NCBI GenBank assembly: GCA_030645235.1
Contig: JAUSMV010000030.1
Coordinates: 1,360,988 to 1,424,987, forward strand
Source: Parvibaculum sp.
Lineage (GTDB): Bacteria; Pseudomonadota; Alphaproteobacteria; Parvibaculales; Parvibaculaceae
Reading direction: 5' to 3'
DNA: 64,000 nucleotides
Part shown: in pieces, positions 53,994 through 64,000 of the stretch
Position numbering within the stretch: position 1 is the stretch's first letter
Layout of the letters: each line of letters opens with the position of its first letter
Program-made: the position numbers and the translations under genes
The notes under the pieces: model-generated
What the model saw: only the letters and a program-made list of their open reading frames with translations
Told to the model about the DNA's origin: nothing
Database searches by the model: none

Positions 53994-54067
53994 TGGTCCT
54001 TTACTCCCCTCAGGACAGGGTTAGGCTTTTCGCCTTCTATTTTTATCTGTAAGCGGACGGTCCGTCT

Positions 54068-55087
54068 TTAATTCGGCACAGCGCCGATACGCACCATCAG
54101 CTTTCCGTTATTGCCTCCGGTATAGAGAAGGCGCAATGCGTCGAGCGCCCCATCCAACCCTTCTTCCATATGAATGCGGTACTTCAGCTGACCGGACCGC
54201 ATCCATTCCGCAAGCTTTTCATGATATGTCGCAAAATGCGCGGCATAGTCGAGGATGACAAACCCCTCAATAACGAGCCGCTTCATGATGACATTGCGAA
54301 ACATATACGGGCCGGGCACCGGACCTGTTGCATTGTAGGTCGAGATCAGACCGCAAATGACGACGCGACCGTAATTGTTCATGAGCGTAAGACCGGCATC
54401 GAGAAATTCGCCGCCGACATTTTCAAAATGGACGTCGATACCATCGGGTGCCTCGCGCCGGAGACCCTCCAGCACATCTTCCTCACGATAGTTAATCGCT
54501 GCATCAAACCCGAGATCCTCAGTCAGCCACTGACATTTTTCGCGTGACCCGGCGATGCCTATAACTCTGCAACCATGAATTTTAGCGATCTGACCAACCA
54601 ATGCACCAACGGCACCAGCAGCAGCGGTGACCACAACGGTATCACCGGGCTTGGCTTTGCCGATTTCGAGCAAACCCACATAAGCCGTCGGCCCCGCCAC
54701 GGCGAGTGTGCCGAAAGCGTCTGCGAGCGATACACCCTGAAGCGACACGAAAGGAGAAAACCCTTCGCCGTCGGTCACGATATAGTCCGACCATGTGCTC
54801 AGGCCCGTCGCAAGCGAGCCCACGGGAAAGTCCGGGTGACGCGACTTCACCACTTCGCCGATCAGGAATCCCAACATACGAGCGCCGACCGGCAGCGGCT
54901 CCATGTATGTATCCCAATCGCTCATCCAAACGCGGTTAGTCGCATCGAGCGACATATAGATCGAGCGAAACAGGAACTCTCCGTCCTGTAATTCCGGCAC
55001 GGGTTCAGAACGCAAGACCAATGTGTCGTGCTCAATTTCGCCGGTTGGGCGTTTGTTGAAATACCAATGACGAGCGACCTGCGACAT
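54068..55087 (-). CDS. NADP-dependent oxidoreductase, MDR family (CurA/double-bond reductase-like)
   Basis: 339 residues from ATG 55087 (GGGGAGG six bases upstream; an ATG at 55093 abuts the ribosome site). NADP-binding motif is VTAAAGAVGALVGQIAK; no catalytic zinc ligands, as in zinc-independent MDR enzymes. The closest family is leukotriene B4/2-alkenal reductases, which reduce the C=C bond of enones. In this cluster it may convert an unsaturated ketone to the saturated ketone used by the carboxylase. That role is inferred. Confidence 0.87.
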   Translation of the reverse strand: MSQVARHWYFNKRPTGEIEHDTLVLRSEPVPELQDGEFLFRSIYMSLDATNRVWMSDWDTYMEPLPVGARMLGFLIGEVVKSRHPDFPVGSLATGLSTWSDYIVTDGEGFSPFVSLQGVSLADAFGTLAVAGPTAYVGLLEIGKAKPGDTVVVTAAAGAVGALVGQIAKIHGCRVIGIAGSREKCQWLTEDLGFDAAINYREEDVLEGLRREAPDGIDVHFENVGGEFLDAGLTLMNNYGRVVICGLISTYNATGPVPGPYMFRNVIMKRLVIEGFVILDYAAHFATYHEKLAEWMRSGQLKYRIHMEEGLDGALDALRLLYTGGNNGKLMVRIGAVPN

Positions 55088-55411
55088 ATCCATCCTCCCC
55101 TTTTTTCCTCAATCGTGGGAGCAAGCGGAGATATCTTACCCACCCAAAGGGGTGGGGCGACAATGGGATTCACAAGCCCTTGTTTTGAATAGAACTTAAG
55201 GCAAAGTCGGCGTCAGGATGATTGCTATTCATCACTAAAGCCGATTGATATTGGTCAAGTATCACTGATCTTGCTCCCAACGTTGGACCACGCGGACGGC
55301 CTCGCTCCCATAAAGTTCCAGACCCAAGCGATGAACCTATGCGCCGCAAGCCCCCTAACGATGGAGACTTGTGCGATCAGCAAGACGGTCTTGAAACAGC
55401 AGGTGATTGAT
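55088..55411. other. Region between the cluster and tRNA-Ala
   Basis: About 320 bases with no convincing gene. It holds the palindrome at 55140-55155 and otherwise shows no sign of an integrase remnant or repeat of the tRNA 3' end that I could detect by eye. Confidence 0.4.
55140..55155. promoter_or_regulatory. Putative cluster operator B (reductase gene)
   Basis: CCACCC-AAAG-GGGTGG is a perfect palindrome in its arms. It lies 53 bases upstream of the MDR reductase start. Best match of the four CCRCCC-N4-GGGTGG sites. Confidence 0.6.
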
Positions 55412-55487
<76 letters not shown>

Positions 55488-55529
55488 ACAGAAATCAAAC
55501 GAGGGGTTTGGGACCCGTCGTGTGCATCA

Positions 55530-55550
55530 GCGTCGGGCCGAGCCCGACGC
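55530..55550. repeat. Perfect hairpin upstream of tRNA-Ala
   Basis: GCGTCGGGC-CGA-GCCCGACGC: nine-base arms with a three-base loop, 43 bases upstream of the tRNA on the minus strand. No T tract. Role unclear. Confidence 0.5.
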
Positions 55551-55654
55551 GATGGAGGCGGAACTTAGTGCATGAACCAGCAAAGGGAAAGCAGGTTTTG
55601 CCCAGTTTTTTGCTCAATCTGCAAAAAAATTCCGCGACCCTTTGACCTTTATGA

Positions 55655-55673
55655 GGGCCTTAACTTAAGGCCC
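55655..55673 (-). terminator. Palindrome downstream of FYDLN_acid gene
   Basis: GGGCCTTAA-C-TTAAGGCCC, perfect nine-base arms, 27 bases after the stop codon of the FYDLN_acid gene. It may be its terminator, though no clear T tract follows. Confidence 0.45.
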
Positions 55674-55699
55674 CCTTAAAGCGTCATTTTCAGAACAGT

Positions 55700-56098
55700 T
55701 TATTCGTCGTCGCCGCCTCCGCCACGTACGATGGATGAGACGTCATCATCATCATCTTCATCGTCGGGCAGAAAAGCATCGTCGGCATCGTCATCGTCTT
55801 CAACGTCATCGGCGATATCGGCCAATAAATCCTCATCGGCATCATCTGCCAATTCCTCGTCGCGCATTGCATCCAATGAGACGTTACCGTCTTCATCCGG
55901 CTCCACACGCGTCTTAGGACGCACCGGTGCTTTTTCCTTGGGCTTTTCAGCTGGCTTAGCACGCTTGGTCTTGACGACCTGATCCGGCACGAACTCGTGC
56001 TTGCACTTGGGGCAAACGGCGGGGCTCTTATTCAGATCATAAAACTTAGCGCCACAGCTCGGGCAATCGCGCTTCGTTCCCAACTCAGGTTTCGTCAA
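55700..56098 (-). CDS. FYDLN_acid (TIGR02300) family zinc-ribbon protein
   Basis: 132 residues. The family's hallmark N terminus (TKPELGTKRDCPSCGAKFYD, then CPKCKHEF) binds zinc. A basic middle follows and then a long acidic Asp/Glu tail. Function is unknown; the family is confined largely to alphaproteobacteria. TTG start at 56098 follows the family's usual length and a GGGAG. An in-frame reading 24 residues longer begins MVCPSCG with another CxxC, but lacks a ribosome site. Divergent from aroA. Confidence 0.85.
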   Translation of the reverse strand: MTKPELGTKRDCPSCGAKFYDLNKSPAVCPKCKHEFVPDQVVKTKRAKPAEKPKEKAPVRPKTRVEPDEDGNVSLDAMRDEELADDADEDLLADIADDVEDDDDADDAFLPDDEDDDDDVSSIVRGGGGDDE

Positions 56099-56132
56099 GT
56101 TTGGCACTCCCGGCGGTTCAACCCGCAAATAA

Positions 56133-58333
<2,201 letters not shown>

Positions 58334-58529
58334 GCCACTTGGAGCCACTCGGGCGTTCAGGGGTTTTACCATTGGCTCATTCTGTGTTTCCGGGACGGTG
58401 GCTGCCGATTTTTTCGCAACCCCTAACCCCTCGGGCTTTTTCTATTCTCTCCGGCAATCATGCCCATGAGAGACGATCACCGGAACAACCGGTGGACGAA
58501 CCCTAAGTCCGATTTGGAGACTAAACACA
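58334..58529 (+). promoter_or_regulatory. rpsA leader region
   Basis: 196 bases between cmk and rpsA with short inverted elements (for example CCGG-AACAA-CCGG near 58480). Probably carries the rpsA promoter and a structured leader. No gene seen. Confidence 0.4.
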
Positions 58530-60242
58530 TTGGCTATGAATGAAGCCGCGCTCAATCCGAGCCGCGAAGATTTTGCCGCCCTCCTCGAAGCCTCTTTCAT
58601 GCATAACGATATGCAAGAAGGCTCCGTCATCCGCGGTACCGTTGTTGGCATTGAAAACGATCTCGCCATCATCGACGTCGGCCTCAAGACAGAAGGCCGC
58701 GTTGCCCTCAAAGAATTTGCGACCCCCGGTCGCGCCGCTTCGATCGCCATCGGCGACGAAGTTGAAGTCTATCTCGAACGCATTGAAAACTCGGCTGGTG
58801 AAGCTGTTCTGTCGCGCGAAAAAGCCAAGCGCGAAGAAAGCTGGATCCGTCTCGAAGTTGCGTTCGAAAAACAGGAACGTGTTGAAGGTCAGATATTCGG
58901 TCGCGTCAAAGGCGGCTTCACGGTTGACCTTGACGGCGCCGTGGCCTTCCTTCCCGGCTCGCAGGTTGACATCCGCCCCGTGCGCGACGTCACACCGCTG
59001 ATGAACATTGCCCAGCCTTTCCAGATTCTGAAGATGGACAAGCGTCGCGGCAACATCGTTGTCTCGCGTCGTGCCGTGCTCGAAGAGACCCGCGCTGAAC
59101 AGCGTCAGGAACTCGTTGAGAATCTCAAAGAAGGTCAGGTGCTTGAGGGCGTCGTCAAGAACATCACCGATTACGGTGCGTTCGTTGATCTCGGCGGCGT
59201 TGATGGTCTGCTGCATGTCACCGACATCGCATGGCGTCGCGTCAACCACCCGACGGAAGTTCTCTCCATCGGCCAGTCTGTCAAAGTCCAGGTCATCAAA
59301 GTCAACCAGGACACACAGCGCATCTCGCTCGGCATGAAGCAGCTCGAAGCTGATCCATGGGAAGGCGTTGGCCAGAAGTACCCGATGAACGCGAAGTTCT
59401 CGGGCCGTGTCACCAACATCACAGACTACGGTGCATTCGTCGAACTGGAACCGGGCGTTGAAGGCCTTGTCCACGTTTCCGAAATGAGCTGGACGAAAAA
59501 GAACGTGCATCCTGGCAAAATCGTTTCGACCTCGCAGGAAGTCGAAGTGATGGTGCTGGAAGTCGATCCAGTGAAGCGTCGCATCTCGCTTGGTCTCAAG
59601 CAGTGCCTCGACAATCCGTGGGCGACGTTCGCTGAACGCTTCCCTGTCGGCACGCTCGTCGAAGGCGAAATCAAGAACATCACCGAATTCGGTCTGTTCA
59701 TTGGTCTCGACACCGACGTCGACGGCATGGTCCACATGTCCGACCTCGACTGGAATAAGTCGGGCGAAGAAGCCATGACGGACTACACCAAGGGCCAGAT
59801 CGTCAAAGCGCAGGTGCTTGACGTTGATACCGAGAAAGAACGCATCTCGCTCGGCATCAAACAGCTCACCGGCGACCCGATGGAAAACCTCGGCGACGCG
59901 ATCCGTAAGGGCGCTGTTGTCACAGGCACTGTCTCGGCCGTGCAGGAAAACGGTATTGAAGTCACCGTCGGCGAGGAAGGTCTCGTTGCCTTTATCCGTC
60001 GCGCTGAACTTTCACGTGATCGTTCCGAGCAGCGCCCTGAGCGTTTCTCGGTCGGCGAAAAAGTCGATGCCCGCGTCACCATGTTTGATCGTGCCGCGCG
60101 CAAGATCACACTGTCGGTGAAGGCCCTCGAAATCGCCGAAGAAAAAGACGCTGTTGCTCAGTACGGCTCGTCGGATTCAGGCGCATCGCTTGGCGATATT
60201 CTCGGTGCCGCTCTGAAGCGCGAACAGGACGACAAGAAGTAA
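58530..60242 (+). CDS. rpsA: 30S ribosomal protein S1
   Basis: 570 residues with six S1/OB-fold repeats, starting near residues 30, 113, 199, 285, 371 and 457. Repeated signatures such as ITDYGAFVDLGG, ITDYGAFVELEPG and ITEFGLFIGLDTDVD are visible. S1 recruits mRNA to the 30S subunit and assists weak ribosome sites. TTG start at 58530 has GGAG 11 bases upstream; an ATG two codons later is possible. About 200 bases of leader separate it from cmk. Confidence 0.95.
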   Translation: MAMNEAALNPSREDFAALLEASFMHNDMQEGSVIRGTVVGIENDLAIIDVGLKTEGRVALKEFATPGRAASIAIGDEVEVYLERIENSAGEAVLSREKAKREESWIRLEVAFEKQERVEGQIFGRVKGGFTVDLDGAVAFLPGSQVDIRPVRDVTPLMNIAQPFQILKMDKRRGNIVVSRRAVLEETRAEQRQELVENLKEGQVLEGVVKNITDYGAFVDLGGVDGLLHVTDIAWRRVNHPTEVLSIGQSVKVQVIKVNQDTQRISLGMKQLEADPWEGVGQKYPMNAKFSGRVTNITDYGAFVELEPGVEGLVHVSEMSWTKKNVHPGKIVSTSQEVEVMVLEVDPVKRRISLGLKQCLDNPWATFAERFPVGTLVEGEIKNITEFGLFIGLDTDVDGMVHMSDLDWNKSGEEAMTDYTKGQIVKAQVLDVDTEKERISLGIKQLTGDPMENLGDAIRKGAVVTGTVSAVQENGIEVTVGEEGLVAFIRRAELSRDRSEQRPERFSVGEKVDARVTMFDRAARKITLSVKALEIAEEKDAVAQYGSSDSGASLGDILGAALKREQDDKK

Positions 60243-60267
60243 GTCTCATCGACTGACTTGAAAATTA

Positions 60268-60305
60268 AGAGCGCGTTTTTGGGAAACCGGAACGCGCTCT
60301 TTTTC
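60268..60305 (+). terminator. rpsA terminator
   Basis: AGAGCGCGTT (60268-60277) pairs with AACGCGCTCT (60291-60300), followed by TTTTTCTTT. Confidence 0.88.
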
Positions 60306-60382
60306 TTTGTCTGCGCTCCCATTTTGCACTGACCCTCAAATATGCACTAAGCTCTCTGTCTGACTTTATGAGGAGCAAGACC

Positions 60383-61330
60383 TTGCCCATCGACGCCGAT
60401 GCCCTTGCCGACCGCCGCCACCTGAAACGCCGCCTGACGCTTTGGCGCTTTGCAGCCGTCGGTGCGCTCGGTCTCGCGCTCCTTATTCTCACCATGCAAA
60501 ATCAAACCGGCTTCCACGGTGCGCAAATCGCACGTGTCGAAATCAACGGCATCATCCTAGACGACCGTCCGATGCAGGACCTGCTTGAAAAGCTGCGCGA
60601 TGACAGCGGCATCAAAGCCGTCATTCTTTCGATCGACAGTCCGGGCGGTACGACCACAGGTTCCGAAGCGCTATACGAAAGTGTCCGCAACCTCGCCGAG
60701 AAAAAACCCGTCGTCGCAGTCCTTGGCACTGTCGCCGCATCGGGCGGCTATATCGCGGCACTCTCTGCCGATCATGTGGTCGCACGCGGCAACACACTCA
60801 CCGGCTCCATCGGTGTGCTCTTTCAATGGACGCAGCTCTCCGGCCTGATGGAAAAACTCGGCCTTGAAGCGCGCTCGGTAAAATCAGCGCCGCTCAAAGC
60901 CGAACCCAACCCCTTTTCAAAACCAAGCCCTGAAGCGCTGGCCGTCACGCAGGAGCTCATCACATCGTCTTACGATTGGTTCCTCGCCCTTGTTGTCGAA
61001 CGTCGCAAACTCGACCCCAAAACTGCCCGCAAGCTTGGCGATGGCCGCGTCTATACAGGGTTCCAGGCCGTCGAGAACGGCCTGGTCGATGAAATCGGCG
61101 GCGAAGAGCAAGCGGTCGCCTGGCTCGAAGATGTCCGCAAGGTCAAGGGCGACCTCCCCGTCGAAACATGGAAACCTAAGCGTCCTGAGGACCAGTTGGG
61201 CTTTCTCGCCGCACGCGCATTCGGCGAAGGCTTTGCCCGCGGCATTGTCTCTCTGGGCGGAAAAACCCTGCAGACAAAAACACTTACGCTTGACGGGCTG
61301 ACAAGTGTTTGGCAGGCTGACGCTCAATGA
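60383..61330 (+). CDS. sppA: Signal peptide peptidase SppA (S49 family)
   Basis: 315 residues from TTG 60383, whose ribosome site AGGAG lies at 60371-60375; the upstream ATG at 60368 would overlap that site. One membrane helix (FAAVGALGLALLILTM) anchors it. SIDSPGGTTTGSEA, TVAASGGYIAALSAD (catalytic Ser) and the Lys region SVKSAPLKAEPNPF mark the Ser-Lys peptidase, which degrades cleaved signal peptides. Short, single-domain form typical of alphaproteobacteria. Confidence 0.9.
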   Translation: MPIDADALADRRHLKRRLTLWRFAAVGALGLALLILTMQNQTGFHGAQIARVEINGIILDDRPMQDLLEKLRDDSGIKAVILSIDSPGGTTTGSEALYESVRNLAEKKPVVAVLGTVAASGGYIAALSADHVVARGNTLTGSIGVLFQWTQLSGLMEKLGLEARSVKSAPLKAEPNPFSKPSPEALAVTQELITSSYDWFLALVVERRKLDPKTARKLGDGRVYTGFQAVENGLVDEIGGEEQAVAWLEDVRKVKGDLPVETWKPKRPEDQLGFLAARAFGEGFARGIVSLGGKTLQTKTLTLDGLTSVWQADAQ

Positions 61331-61382
61331 ACAAGAGTTTCATGCGGCTGGTACGAGCGGGGCGCTTGGGGGCACGGAGAGA

Positions 61383-61410
61383 CAACACAAGGAATACCCC
61401 TTGTTTGTTG
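61383..61410 (+). promoter_or_regulatory. Imperfect hairpin upstream of ihfB
   Basis: CAACACAAGG (61383-61392) and CCTTGTTTGTTG (61399-61410) pair with a two-base bulge. It is about 60 bases upstream of ihfB and may be part of its leader. Function not known. Confidence 0.35.
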
Positions 61411-61471
61411 CCTTGCCTCTCACACTCTGACGATCAGACCGTCTGGACAAAATCGCCGGTGGACGTCTTCC

Positions 61472-61816
61472 ATGATTAAATCCGAACTCGTCGCCCGGCT
61501 GGCTCAGGCCAATCCGCATCTTTATCAGCGCGACGTTGAACGCATTGTCTCAACGATTTTCGACGAGATCAGCGGCGCGCTCGCCCGCGGTGATCGCGTG
61601 GAATTGCGCGGTTTCGGGGCTTTTTCCGTGAAAAGTCGCCCCGCCCGTACCGGCCGCAATCCGCGCACCGGCGCCCCCGTCCATGTTGACGAGAAATTCG
61701 TGCCCTTTTTCAAAACGGGCAAGGAATTACGCGAACGCCTCAACAATGCCGATATTCCCGCGCATATGTTGATGGCCGATACCGGCGATGATGACGATGA
61801 CGGCGACGACGAATAG
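61472..61816 (+). CDS. ihfB: Integration host factor beta subunit
   Basis: 114 residues. HU/IHF fold with [20 protein letters not shown], the DNA-intercalating arm, and [11 protein letters not shown] at the end of the fold. It bends DNA with IhfA. The C terminus is extended by about 20 residues ending in an acidic run ([11 protein letters not shown]) that E. coli IhfB lacks. Downstream of sppA, as usual in alphaproteobacteria. Confidence 0.92.
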   Translation: MIKSELVARLAQANPHLYQRDVERIVSTIFDEISGALARGDRVELRGFGAFSVKSRPARTGRNPRTGAPVHVDEKFVPFFKTGKELRERLNNADIPAHMLMADTGDDDDDGDDE

Positions 61817-61867
61817 TCCCGCCTCACTCGCGCCTGCCTATCTCCTCGCGCCAGAAGGACCAAAACG

Positions 61868-62149
61868 ATGAAATTCCTGCGCTGGCTCCTGCTGGTTCCT
61901 GTGGCTTTTCTCGCCATCCTCATTGCGATTGCCAACCGTCAGCCCGTAACTTTCAGCCTTGATCCGTTTAATCCGCTGGAACCGGCTCTTGGTCTCACCA
62001 TGCCTTTGGCCCTTATCGTCATTCTGGCCATGTTTGTAGGCATCCTGATCGGCGGCTTTGCCAGTTGGCGTCAAAGCCGCGCCAAAGCTCAGGCCCGCGC
62101 CACGCCCATCCTGCCCGCATCCAACAGGCTCCCCGTCGCACAGGATTAG
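61868..62149 (+). CDS. LapA-domain (DUF1049) membrane protein
   Basis: 93 residues with two membrane helices (LLLVPVAFLAILIAIANR and PLALIVILAMFVGILIGG), separated by a short loop, and a basic tail. The LapA (YciS) domain assists lipopolysaccharide regulation in E. coli; in alphaproteobacteria its partner is often not adjacent. Located between ihfB and pyrF, a common arrangement. Confidence 0.82.
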   Translation: MKFLRWLLLVPVAFLAILIAIANRQPVTFSLDPFNPLEPALGLTMPLALIVILAMFVGILIGGFASWRQSRAKAQARATPILPASNRLPVAQD

Positions 62150-62240
62150 AGGCGTTTTACTTAGGGAGAGCCGGTGCTATAAAGCGCCTGCCCGCGCCAG
62201 CCTTCGCGACTGTCCGCGCGCCCGAGAACGAGAGCCAACC

Positions 62241-62942
62241 ATGACCACCGCCAATCCGATCTTCTGCGCCCTCGACACGACCGAGATTGCCCACGCGTCA
62301 AGCTTGGCAAGCGGTCTCAAAGGCGCGGTCGGCGGTCTCAAAATCGGCATGGAATTTTTCAACGCTCACGGCCCCGCGGGTTACGCCGAAGTCGCCAAAG
62401 CAGGCCTGCCGATCTTTCTCGACCTGAAGCTCCATGACATCCCCAACACGGTCGCAGGCGGCATCCGCGCCGTGCTCCCCCTGAAACCCGCCATCGTCAA
62501 TGTTCATGCCGCTGGCGGTCTTGCCATGATGCGCGCTGCTGTGGAGGCCGCCCAAGAGGCAGGAGCCGCCCGCCCCCTCATCATCGCAGTCACCATGCTC
62601 ACAAGCCTTGATGCGTCCGACCTCACGGACACAGGCGTCACGGGCTCGCCCGCCGACCACGTGCTGCGGCTCGCGCATCTCACCGCCAAAGCGGGTCTCG
62701 ACGGCATTGTCTGCAGCGCCCACGAGATCGCGCGCCTGCGCCGCGAGCTTGGCCCCGCCTTCAAGCTCATCGTACCGGGTATCCGTCCGGCCGGCTCCGA
62801 TATAGGCGACCAAAAGCGCATTATGACGCCACCTGAGGCTCTGTCGCTTGGCGCTGACGTGCTCGTCATCGGTCGCCCGATCACAGGTGCCCCAAACCCC
62901 CATGAGGCGGCGGCTGCCATCACGGCATCGCTTGCTGCCTGA
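62241..62942 (+). CDS. pyrF: Orotidine 5'-phosphate decarboxylase
   Basis: 233 residues from ATG 62241 (GAGAG six bases upstream; the longer in-frame reading has no support). Final step of UMP synthesis. The catalytic core FLDLKLHDIPNTVAGG holds the Asp-Lys-Asp set, with IVPGIRPAG near the phosphate site. The trpF start lies one base after its stop. Confidence 0.93.
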   Translation: MTTANPIFCALDTTEIAHASSLASGLKGAVGGLKIGMEFFNAHGPAGYAEVAKAGLPIFLDLKLHDIPNTVAGGIRAVLPLKPAIVNVHAAGGLAMMRAAVEAAQEAGAARPLIIAVTMLTSLDASDLTDTGVTGSPADHVLRLAHLTAKAGLDGIVCSAHEIARLRRELGPAFKLIVPGIRPAGSDIGDQKRIMTPPEALSLGADVLVIGRPITGAPNPHEAAAAITASLAA

Positions 62943-62943
62943 A

Positions 62944-63594
62944 ATGTCCTCCACGCGTGTCAAAATTTGCGGCCTCTCCACCCCCGAAACAGTGAACGCG
63001 TCGGTTAGCGCGGGTGCCGATTATCTGGGCTTTAATTTTTATGGCCGCAGCCCGCGCTGTATCACGCTTGAGACAGCCGCAACTCTTGCCCGCCTCGTGC
63101 CCGCACATGTCCTCAAAGTGTCGCTCACAGTGGACGCTGACAACGCGACGCTGGACGCCATTGTTGCGGCCCTGAAGCCCGATATTATCCAGGTGCACGG
63201 TGCCGAAACGCCTGAACGGCTCATTGAGCTTAAAGCGCGCTACGGTCTCACACTGATGAAGGCGATCCCGATTTCAGGACCAGAAGACCTCGAAAAATCA
63301 GAGATCTACCGCGATAGCGCCGATTTGTTGCTGTTTGACGCCAAACCCCCTAAATCTATGCAAAATGCCCTGCCGGGCGGCAATGGCCTCGCTTTCGACT
63401 GGTCACTGCTCGCCAGACAAAAGCCTGAGACACCATGGATGTTGTCAGGTGGCCTCGACCCTGAAAATGTCGCTGAAGCCATCCGCATCACCGGTGCTGA
63501 AGCAGTCGATGTGTCGTCCGGAGTCGAAACAGCTCCCGGTCTTAAAAATCCGGCGCTGATCGAAAAATTTATAAAGGCTGCAAAAGCAGTCTGA
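62944..63594 (+). CDS. trpF: Phosphoribosylanthranilate isomerase
   Basis: 216 residues from ATG 62944. Third step of tryptophan synthesis from anthranilate. [12 protein letters not shown] carries the catalytic Cys at the N terminus; [12 protein letters not shown] and [13 protein letters not shown] with the C-terminal DVSSGVE form the phosphate site. Coupled to pyrF and followed after 20 bases by trpB. Confidence 0.94.
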   Translation: MSSTRVKICGLSTPETVNASVSAGADYLGFNFYGRSPRCITLETAATLARLVPAHVLKVSLTVDADNATLDAIVAALKPDIIQVHGAETPERLIELKARYGLTLMKAIPISGPEDLEKSEIYRDSADLLLFDAKPPKSMQNALPGGNGLAFDWSLLARQKPETPWMLSGGLDPENVAEAIRITGAEAVDVSSGVETAPGLKNPALIEKFIKAAKAV

Positions 63595-63614
63595 GCACGA
63601 GAAAGAGTGACGAA

Positions 63615-64000
63615 GTGGACGCGGGTTCAAAACTAAATTCCTACCGCACCGGCCCTGATGAGCGCGGTCGTTTTGGTATTTTTGGCGGACGCTTCGTTGC
63701 CGAGACGTTGATGCCGCTCATTCTCGATCTTGAAAAAGCTTACGACGCAGCGAAAGAAGACCCGGCTTTCCATGCCGAGCTTCAGCATATGAACACGCAT
63801 TATGCCGGTCGCCCCAGCCCGCTCTATTTTGCTGAACGGCTCACCGAACATTTCGGCGGCGCGAAGATTTATCTCAAGCGCGAAGAACTCAATCACACCG
63901 GCTCGCACAAGATCAATAATTGCCTTGGTCAAATCCAGCTTGCGCGCCGCATGGGCAAGACGCGTATCATCGCCGAGACAGGTGCCGGTCAGCACGGCGT
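63615..64000 (+). CDS. trpB: Tryptophan synthase beta chain, cut by window edge
   Basis: 128 codons are open to the window edge. GTG start at 63615. [18 protein letters not shown] and the PLP-lysine region [17 protein letters not shown] identify TrpB, which condenses indole with serine. The beginning of the AETGAGQHG loop is also visible. The rest lies outside the window. Confidence 0.93.
   Translation, partial: MDAGSKLNSYRTGPDERGRFGIFGGRFVAETLMPLILDLEKAYDAAKEDPAFHAELQHMNTHYAGRPSPLYFAERLTEHFGGAKIYLKREELNHTGSHKINNCLGQIQLARRMGKTRIIAETGAGQHG

Noticed and set aside
58521-59735. 404-codon open frame antisense to rpsA
   Set aside because: It mirrors the conserved S1 repeats of rpsA. No ribosome site, no recognisable family, and composition is explained by codon bias on the opposite strand.

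Overview
The window looks like a chromosomal segment of a metabolically versatile alphaproteobacterium, probably Hyphomicrobiales-like or Parvibaculum-like. The evidence is the housekeeping order aroA-cmk-rpsA-sppA-ihfB-lapA-pyrF-trpF-trpB (56.3-64 kb), a FYDLN_acid (TIGR02300) protein beside it, a class II aroA, and a hemP-haemin receptor unit. I cannot name the species. No insertion sequence, integrase, phage or CRISPR array is visible.

Layout. 0-2.3 kb: a Fur-box-controlled haemin uptake unit (a 56-residue hemP and a TonB receptor cut by the window edge). 2.3-8.1 kb: an acyl-CoA dehydrogenase, then a co-directional set of coiled-coil protein, TetR regulator, PlsC-type acyltransferase, LplT-like transporter and exported lipase, probably for phospholipid remodelling. 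8.4-13.2 kb: a gamma-glutamylamide-synthetase-like protein with a class III aminotransferase, and divergently a metallo-beta-lactamase-fold hydrolase with an SDR-like protein that carries both signature motifs of halohydrin dehalogenases. 13.3-19.7 kb: a TetR-controlled beta-oxidation-type operon (acyl-CoA dehydrogenase, SCP2-type thiolase, two MaoC-type subunits, SDR, acyl-CoA synthetase). 19.8-26.3 kb: a tiny collagen-like lipoprotein, a CYP153-type P450, and a TetR-controlled operon of flavin monooxygenase, SDR, small membrane protein and FAH-family hydrolase. 26.4-33 kb: a vWA lipoprotein, rsgA, an Rrf2 regulator, and a LysR/DHA2 efflux pair.

33-55 kb is the most distinctive part. It combines a predicted envelope uptake module for hydrophobic compounds (MMPL/RND, two Tat-signal DUF1329 proteins, a YCF48-like protein, a DUF1302 outer-membrane barrel), a five-gene ATP-dependent ketone carboxylase operon resembling acetophenone carboxylase, an acetoacetyl-CoA-synthetase-like ligase suited to activating the resulting 3-oxo acid, a 922-residue MalT-type LuxR regulator, and an NADP-dependent double-bond reductase. 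Four promoter regions of this cluster carry variants of one palindrome, CCRCCC-N4-GGGTGG. This suggests a single regulon, with the MalT-type protein the obvious candidate to read it. The cluster ends at a tRNA-Ala(GGC) gene whose 3' end faces it.

An inferred route for the cluster is: hydrophobic ketone imported, carboxylated to a 3-oxo acid, activated to the CoA thioester, then cleaved by a thiolase. Start codons were chosen from Shine-Dalgarno spacing; an unusual number of genes appear to start with TTG.
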